DNA from: Lates calcarifer
Lineage: Eukaryota; Chordata; Actinopteri; Centropomidae
Reading direction: 5' to 3'
Length of the DNA stretch: 64,000 nucleotides
NCBI RefSeq assembly: GCF_001640805.2
Contig: NC_066838.1
Span: 5,784,601 to 5,848,600, forward strand
The position numbers and the translations under genes are program-made. Every line of letters starts with the position of its first letter. Position 1 is the stretch's first letter. The notes beneath the pieces were generated by a model, which was not told the DNA's origin, did not search any database, and saw nothing but the letters and a program-made list of their open reading frames with translations. This document shows, one piece after another, positions 43,501 to 49,500 of this stretch.

Positions 43501-46500
43501 AACAAGAGGGTGACTGAGAAACCTCTAAAATGTCTCCTCATTCCCCAAAAGATGTGGGCTTTTAGAAACTAGCCCCCAGAACCAGTTTAAAGGGGGGAGT
43601 TTTCTTCTGAAGTGGGAGGTTACTGTTACACACGTGGTTTCTCTACGCCTTGAATTTTGCAGGAACGCAGCCTGTCAGTATGCTATGAGCTCATTGGATG
43701 GGATGAAAGATCAAAAGCAGCCATGCAGATAAACTACTTGAGTGTTCTCCGGTGGGAAAGAAGGCAGGAGATCAGTATAGAGCATTATAATCATATGGCA
43801 ATTCCTTTCAGCTCTGCAGAGGAGGAGAGGATGGTGAGGGGGTTGTGCAGCATTTTTGATGGAAAAAAGGCAAAAAACGCAACTTTGGAATTCCACAGAT
43901 TCCGAATGTATTAATCTCTCCCCTCTCTCTTTCCTTCTCTCCCACACCCCCGTTTCTGTCCAAATTTTCCCTAGCTTCATTTCTCTATTATCTTCTGCTT
44001 ATTTGTAATCTGCGAGCCCGAAGCCAGAATTCCCTCTGCTCTTCAAGCTGACCTCCTTTTGCTTTCACTTCACTTCTCTCTTCTCCTCCAGTGCAATTAA
44101 CACTTCATTTCTACATGCAACTTCAGAAGCTCCCTTCATCACATGATTCAATTAGCATGGAAATGGTTTAATCTTGAAAAGAGCTTCCACTGGAATTAAA
44201 CACAGCTGAAAAGAGCCAATGGAAATACATATTACCTTACTATAAATTACTATGACAGCTATTTGCAATGGTTACCACTCTCAGAATTGAAAAACTTAAC
44301 TTAGTTCTACTGTGTACATCTGGACTGGACATCATATATTTTCTTTGCCAAGTTATTGTATCTTTAATAGACAATGTTTTGGCTGTTCTCTTAATTTTAG
44401 AGAATCAATCTTGTCTCTATTTTGCTAATGGTTGCTACACAAAACACAAGAGCTTGTCCAATATTTGAGATTATGCTGAGCAGGCCTGACAACTGCCTTA
44501 ATACATAACCAGATGTTGTGTAGTGATTTTATTTTGGAAGCATTAATGTCGCATAAGACCTAACCAATTAACCACTGCATGACTAGGCCAGGAGAAGCAA
44601 AAAGCCAAAGCACACAGCAACACTCTGATCCCACTGTTTCCAGTCCTGTGGGTCAGAATAATAGCATGGAAGCAAACCATCAGGCAGCGACAAACGCAGG
44701 GCTTCAGATCTCTTGGCCAATCCAAAAAAGGCTGCCAACACTCCACAGCTGGCTGGCCCAGAATCTGCAGATGATTTCATTGGTTGGGTCCCCACTCAAA
44801 GGCCACCTCGCCATTCTAAGTTCATTGTCCAGGGCCCAAAGGTTTGAGTGTCAAAACACGGAAACAGCTGGTGGCGGAAACATTACAAGAGCGACACAAA
44901 AATGACCTTGATGGTGGTTGCATCCTGTCCGGGCAGGAAGAACCCTGTGACCTTGCTATAGTTTCTGCCCTTTATTCAAGTGTTAACATGGAAATGGAGG
45001 TGACACTATGGAAGGAACAAGCAGGAAGAGTGTGGATAAATGATGATGATGAAAAAGATATGACCGCAAGGAGACTCACAGGAGGAAAGAAATATAGGGC
45101 AAAGGGTTACCGCAGTAAAGATTACAGGAAGAAAATAAGGTGAGAGGTTCATGTGGACAAATACTTGGCCTCAAGTGACATGAAATAGTGAAAACATGGA
45201 GATTTTTAATACATAATTAAGAGGAGAAAAGTCAGTATCATAGAGAAAAGAGGAAGGAAGCTCATAAAAATGCAGAACAGAGACAGATTCGATGACTTGG
45301 GACGTGGTTAAGCAGGGTAAAGAAAAGGCAAGATAAGCAAGACAGAGGAAAGAAGCTGTGGTGTCTTACCAGAAGGTAGGTCCTGATGTTGGGGATCTTG
45401 TTTAGCTCCATGAGAAGTCGCAGAGCCTTTTCATGGTTACTGCAGTATTCGCCATACACTGAGAAACTCTCCCTCTGCAAAACAGAAGAAAAACACCCCA
45501 TTTAACACATTGTACTGGTTAGTTGGCAACACTGAGGAATCTACTGAGACAGCTGACAGGAGGAAGATTGACAGTGCAGAGCAGAAACTCCAATTACTAC
45601 AGTGTAATGAGATTCAATTTTACTACAACAAGGAAAGTGGTGGATAACTGCACCTCTACAGCTGTCATTACTTATTATTAGTAGTAGTAGGAGCAGCCAC
45701 AACATTTGCTATGTCAGGCTATCATGTGAAGGTGTAACTCCAACAGTGATTGGTCAGAACTCTTTAAAGAATCCTGATTTTCATTAGGGTTTTCAATCAT
45801 TAACGTTTTCACTGACATAATTTTTCACACTTCTCTTTTCCAGAGTAGTCTTCGTCATAGCGGAAAAAAGTACAAACAGTATGACAACATACAGCACTTT
45901 TTTCATTTCCTAGGTGACAGCATCACATTACAACAAGACTAAACAACCAACTAATACAGAAGCTTTTGTCAAGCTGCCATTTAGTATTCTTTACGATACG
46001 TAACACGACACCTCAGCCTCTGAATAAACTGTAGCTTGAAATGCATTATTAATGCAGAATACTGTAGACAACAATGTATACACAGTATCACAGCTGCAGT
46101 TGAATTTACACCCTGAAGCTTATTGAAGCCTGTTGTGTATTCTTGACTATACTACAGTAATTGGGATGTGAAACCATGTGCAAAGTGGGGTCTAAGCCTG
46201 AGGTCTAGAAACTGAAACTGTCATCTGAAACAGCATAGTAAGTGAAATCCAAAACTGCAGGTGCTCGGACACCACTTTCAACCCTTAACTGAGACACTAC
46301 TGCCCACAGGCTTTGCATTTAAAGACGGCTTGGCCATAATACTATAAAAAGAATAATCAATATCCAGTCACTCATAGGCTAAAGAGTTTAGATAGCATCT
46401 TTGGAGAATGTTATGGGATCCATAAAAAGATCATCTTATGACAACACCTTTAAAAATACAAATGTTGCCAAGCCAGCATCCTGTGCAGGCACGGATGTGC

Positions 46501-49500
46501 TAAAGAATTATACATGCGGTTTTACTCCCACACACACACACACACATACAAACCTAACTACATAAAAGTATTGCTGAGCGCATGTGTGCATGTGCCTGTT
46601 TTACATGGTAACCCAGCAGTGGTGACTGAAGTGGCCAAACAAATCTTACAGCTCTTTTTTTAGATCTCTGTGTCTCTGCTCAATCCCTCTCTGTTGACCA
46701 GAAGGAGCTGAAAATGGTTTGTAGATGTGTAACACAAGTGAGCAGCATAATGTAAACGGTGGGCAGTTTTTAACCACACAGGCAGGCAGGAACACAAACA
46801 CACCCAAAGCCGCGTTTGGCAGGGGATTCCAGTCCAAAGCACCACTGGGAGCAACAGCTGGGCCGGCATATGGTGTGAAACCCCAGATACTGTCAAACTG
46901 AGTTAATACACTACACAGCTAAAAGAGGGGAGCACAGGAGGGATTTGTAAATGTACATGTACCATGTCTGTCTGTTTGTTCATAAGTACAAATAAAGGTT
47001 AATTGTATTCTTAACAGTCTTACAATGTTTCTGAATGTTCCTGCCCATCAACTGAAAAACATGTAGTATATTTAACCAAATTCACATTATAGCTATATAT
47101 ATAATCTTACAGACTGCTGCCATGTTATTGATTTCTTTTCATTTTCGTACAGATTAGACAAGAGTAAGGTAGTATAAACAGAGCACCGCTCACATTAGCA
47201 GTCATAAAACACAGGCTTCCTTATTTATTTCAATACCAACACAAACAGATGCAGGGTAGTGTGACGATAAACTCGATACTGGTTACAAACTTGGTTGGCT
47301 GACCAAAGATAGACATACAAAACATGTGTATGGGTGCATACCTTGTAATGTGTATATATGAACTGTGTTATTTCTTGTTATGTTTTTTTTCTCTGACACT
47401 AACCCTTATCCCAAACAAGTAGTTGAGGTTTCTTGGAGCTGAACTAAACTGTTTTAAGCTATTGTCAAAAGAGTATAGAGAAAACAAACATGGACCAACT
47501 CAAAACATATCCACTGTGTATCAGTTTACGCTTACATGCTCCAACATACTGTGGCATAGCTGAACCTGAAATAACCATTTCATCTCTTAGTCACCATCTG
47601 GAATTGAACCCCTCTACTCACAAAAACAGCATGCCTCTTTGCCTCTTTGCAGCTATGTTTACAACCCAAGCCCACTCCAAGGTGTTTCCTTTCCTCAGGT
47701 GACAACAAGTACACTGTCAATTCAGACACTCTTAAAGTAGTTCAGAAGTCTAAGTGTGTGAACCTTTAACTTCCACACAGTCAATTTTAATGATTGGGAC
47801 TACTCTGAAAGACTGAAAGACATCGGTTGTGCCCAGAATAACTCCAAGAGTTACGTTGTCCCTTTGATAAACATAAGTCTTTATTTGAATTCCTCATCAT
47901 TGGAATGTTATTCCGGAGGCTAGATGAGAGGGTAGTATCAAACGCTGACAGAGTCAAAGCATAATGGGTGTAGTTCAGAAAGTGCATAATGACATGACTG
48001 TTGCTTCTTGCACAGTGCTCACATATACGCTCCCAGAAATAGAGCAAATATTGATGTCTCTGATTTCTCCTCTAACAGGAGTCACTTTTTCACCTTTGCA
48101 GAGTTGGAATAATTCTAAGCACATCCATGTGTGTGTTTAGTCAGAGGAAACAGACTCATTCTGAATTTTTGCCTCAAGTTGGTGAGATAAATATTAGTTG
48201 TTTAAAGCTGCAAAATGCAGTAAATTCATTAATATTGATGAAGAAACATCTGTATAATGCTTACAAAGAATTTTGATGACAAACAATTCTGGTTATGTTA
48301 ATTCAAAGACTGGTGCACTTTATTTTTTTACATTTGCAGCCTCCCAAGTCATCTTGGCAACATCTGACTTTGAATAGCAATGAATCTTCCCATTTTTCTT
48401 CCCTAAATGTGAGTGGCAGACAGTCTTGTGGAACAATGCCGGAGGTTAATCAAACCCCAGTCATGGTTTTGACCTCTGGTTGAGGTCAAGGGCTATGGTT
48501 GGAGGGCGCCAGACGGGGCCAACCAATTGGTTGAGAGGTGTCAGCGCTGAAGGAGACAAAGGTCATGGGTAGCAGAGGGAAGTGTAATGGATATGCAGCA
48601 ACAAAGGTGGTGCGTGTGAAAAGCTCAATACCTCAACAGAAAGACACACAAGTAGGCACACACAATCACAATACACATACACAAAGAGGGAGGAAAACAC
48701 AAACATCAACAGAGTGAAGTGAGAGAGTGAAACAGAAATATGTTTGTGTTCATTTTTTTGAATTTGTTTGAAAATTCTGTTTTGATTGATATTAATCATT
48801 TAAAGGAATAATTCAACATTTTGAGAAACACGCAAATTGACTTTCTGCAGAGCATTAGATAAGAAGGTCAACACCACTCTCACGTCTATACAATGAATAA
48901 TGAGGCTGAAGCCAGTTAGCTTAGCTTAGCTTAGCTTAGCATAAAAGACTGGAAACAGGGTTGGCTTGGTTGATTTTCTGCTTTAATATTTTTTAGATTA
49001 ATTGAATATCTTTGGGTTTTAGATGGTTTCAGTCCTGAAAACCAGCAATTTGAAGATGTCAGCATGGGCTCTGAGAAATTGTGATGGATATTATTTTCAG
49101 AATTGTATGACTAATCGATTAATTGAAAAATTATTGACAGATTAATTTATCTATAATTAAAGTAATCATTAGTTGCAACTCCAAAACATATAAACATTTA
49201 CCATATAATATCATTATACTGTACATTTTAAATACTACATGTAGCCTGTGTTTATGTTTTTACATGACATCATAATCATATGAATAAAACTATACTAAAT
49301 TATTACTCAAATGTATCATATCACTGCTACAGAGACACTTATCGACTTTTGCTTCATCACTATGACTCATTGTGAATTGATATCCAATACTAGCTTGAGT
49401 CACAGAGGTTTCTGTCATGAGGAAATGCAGGCTTGAAGAAAACTATGAAAAAACTATGAAAATTATGAAATGACCAAAGCCCCTCTTTTTACATGAATCA

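Larger units (their letters stand above)
42160..45369 (-). other. prex1: prex1 intron w3-w4, 3.2 kb
   Basis: It contains one copy of a repeat pair (about 42621-42703), a T-rich tract at 42936-42967, and two unrecognised open frames on the plus strand (43657-43914 and 44579-45143 region) with no domain I know. No exon was seen. Confidence 0.8.

Noticed and set aside
44579..45143. Two overlapping plus-strand open frames of about 100 codons
   Set aside because: Unrecognised, different frames and no shared domain; likely chance within an intron, though a transposon remnant is not excluded.
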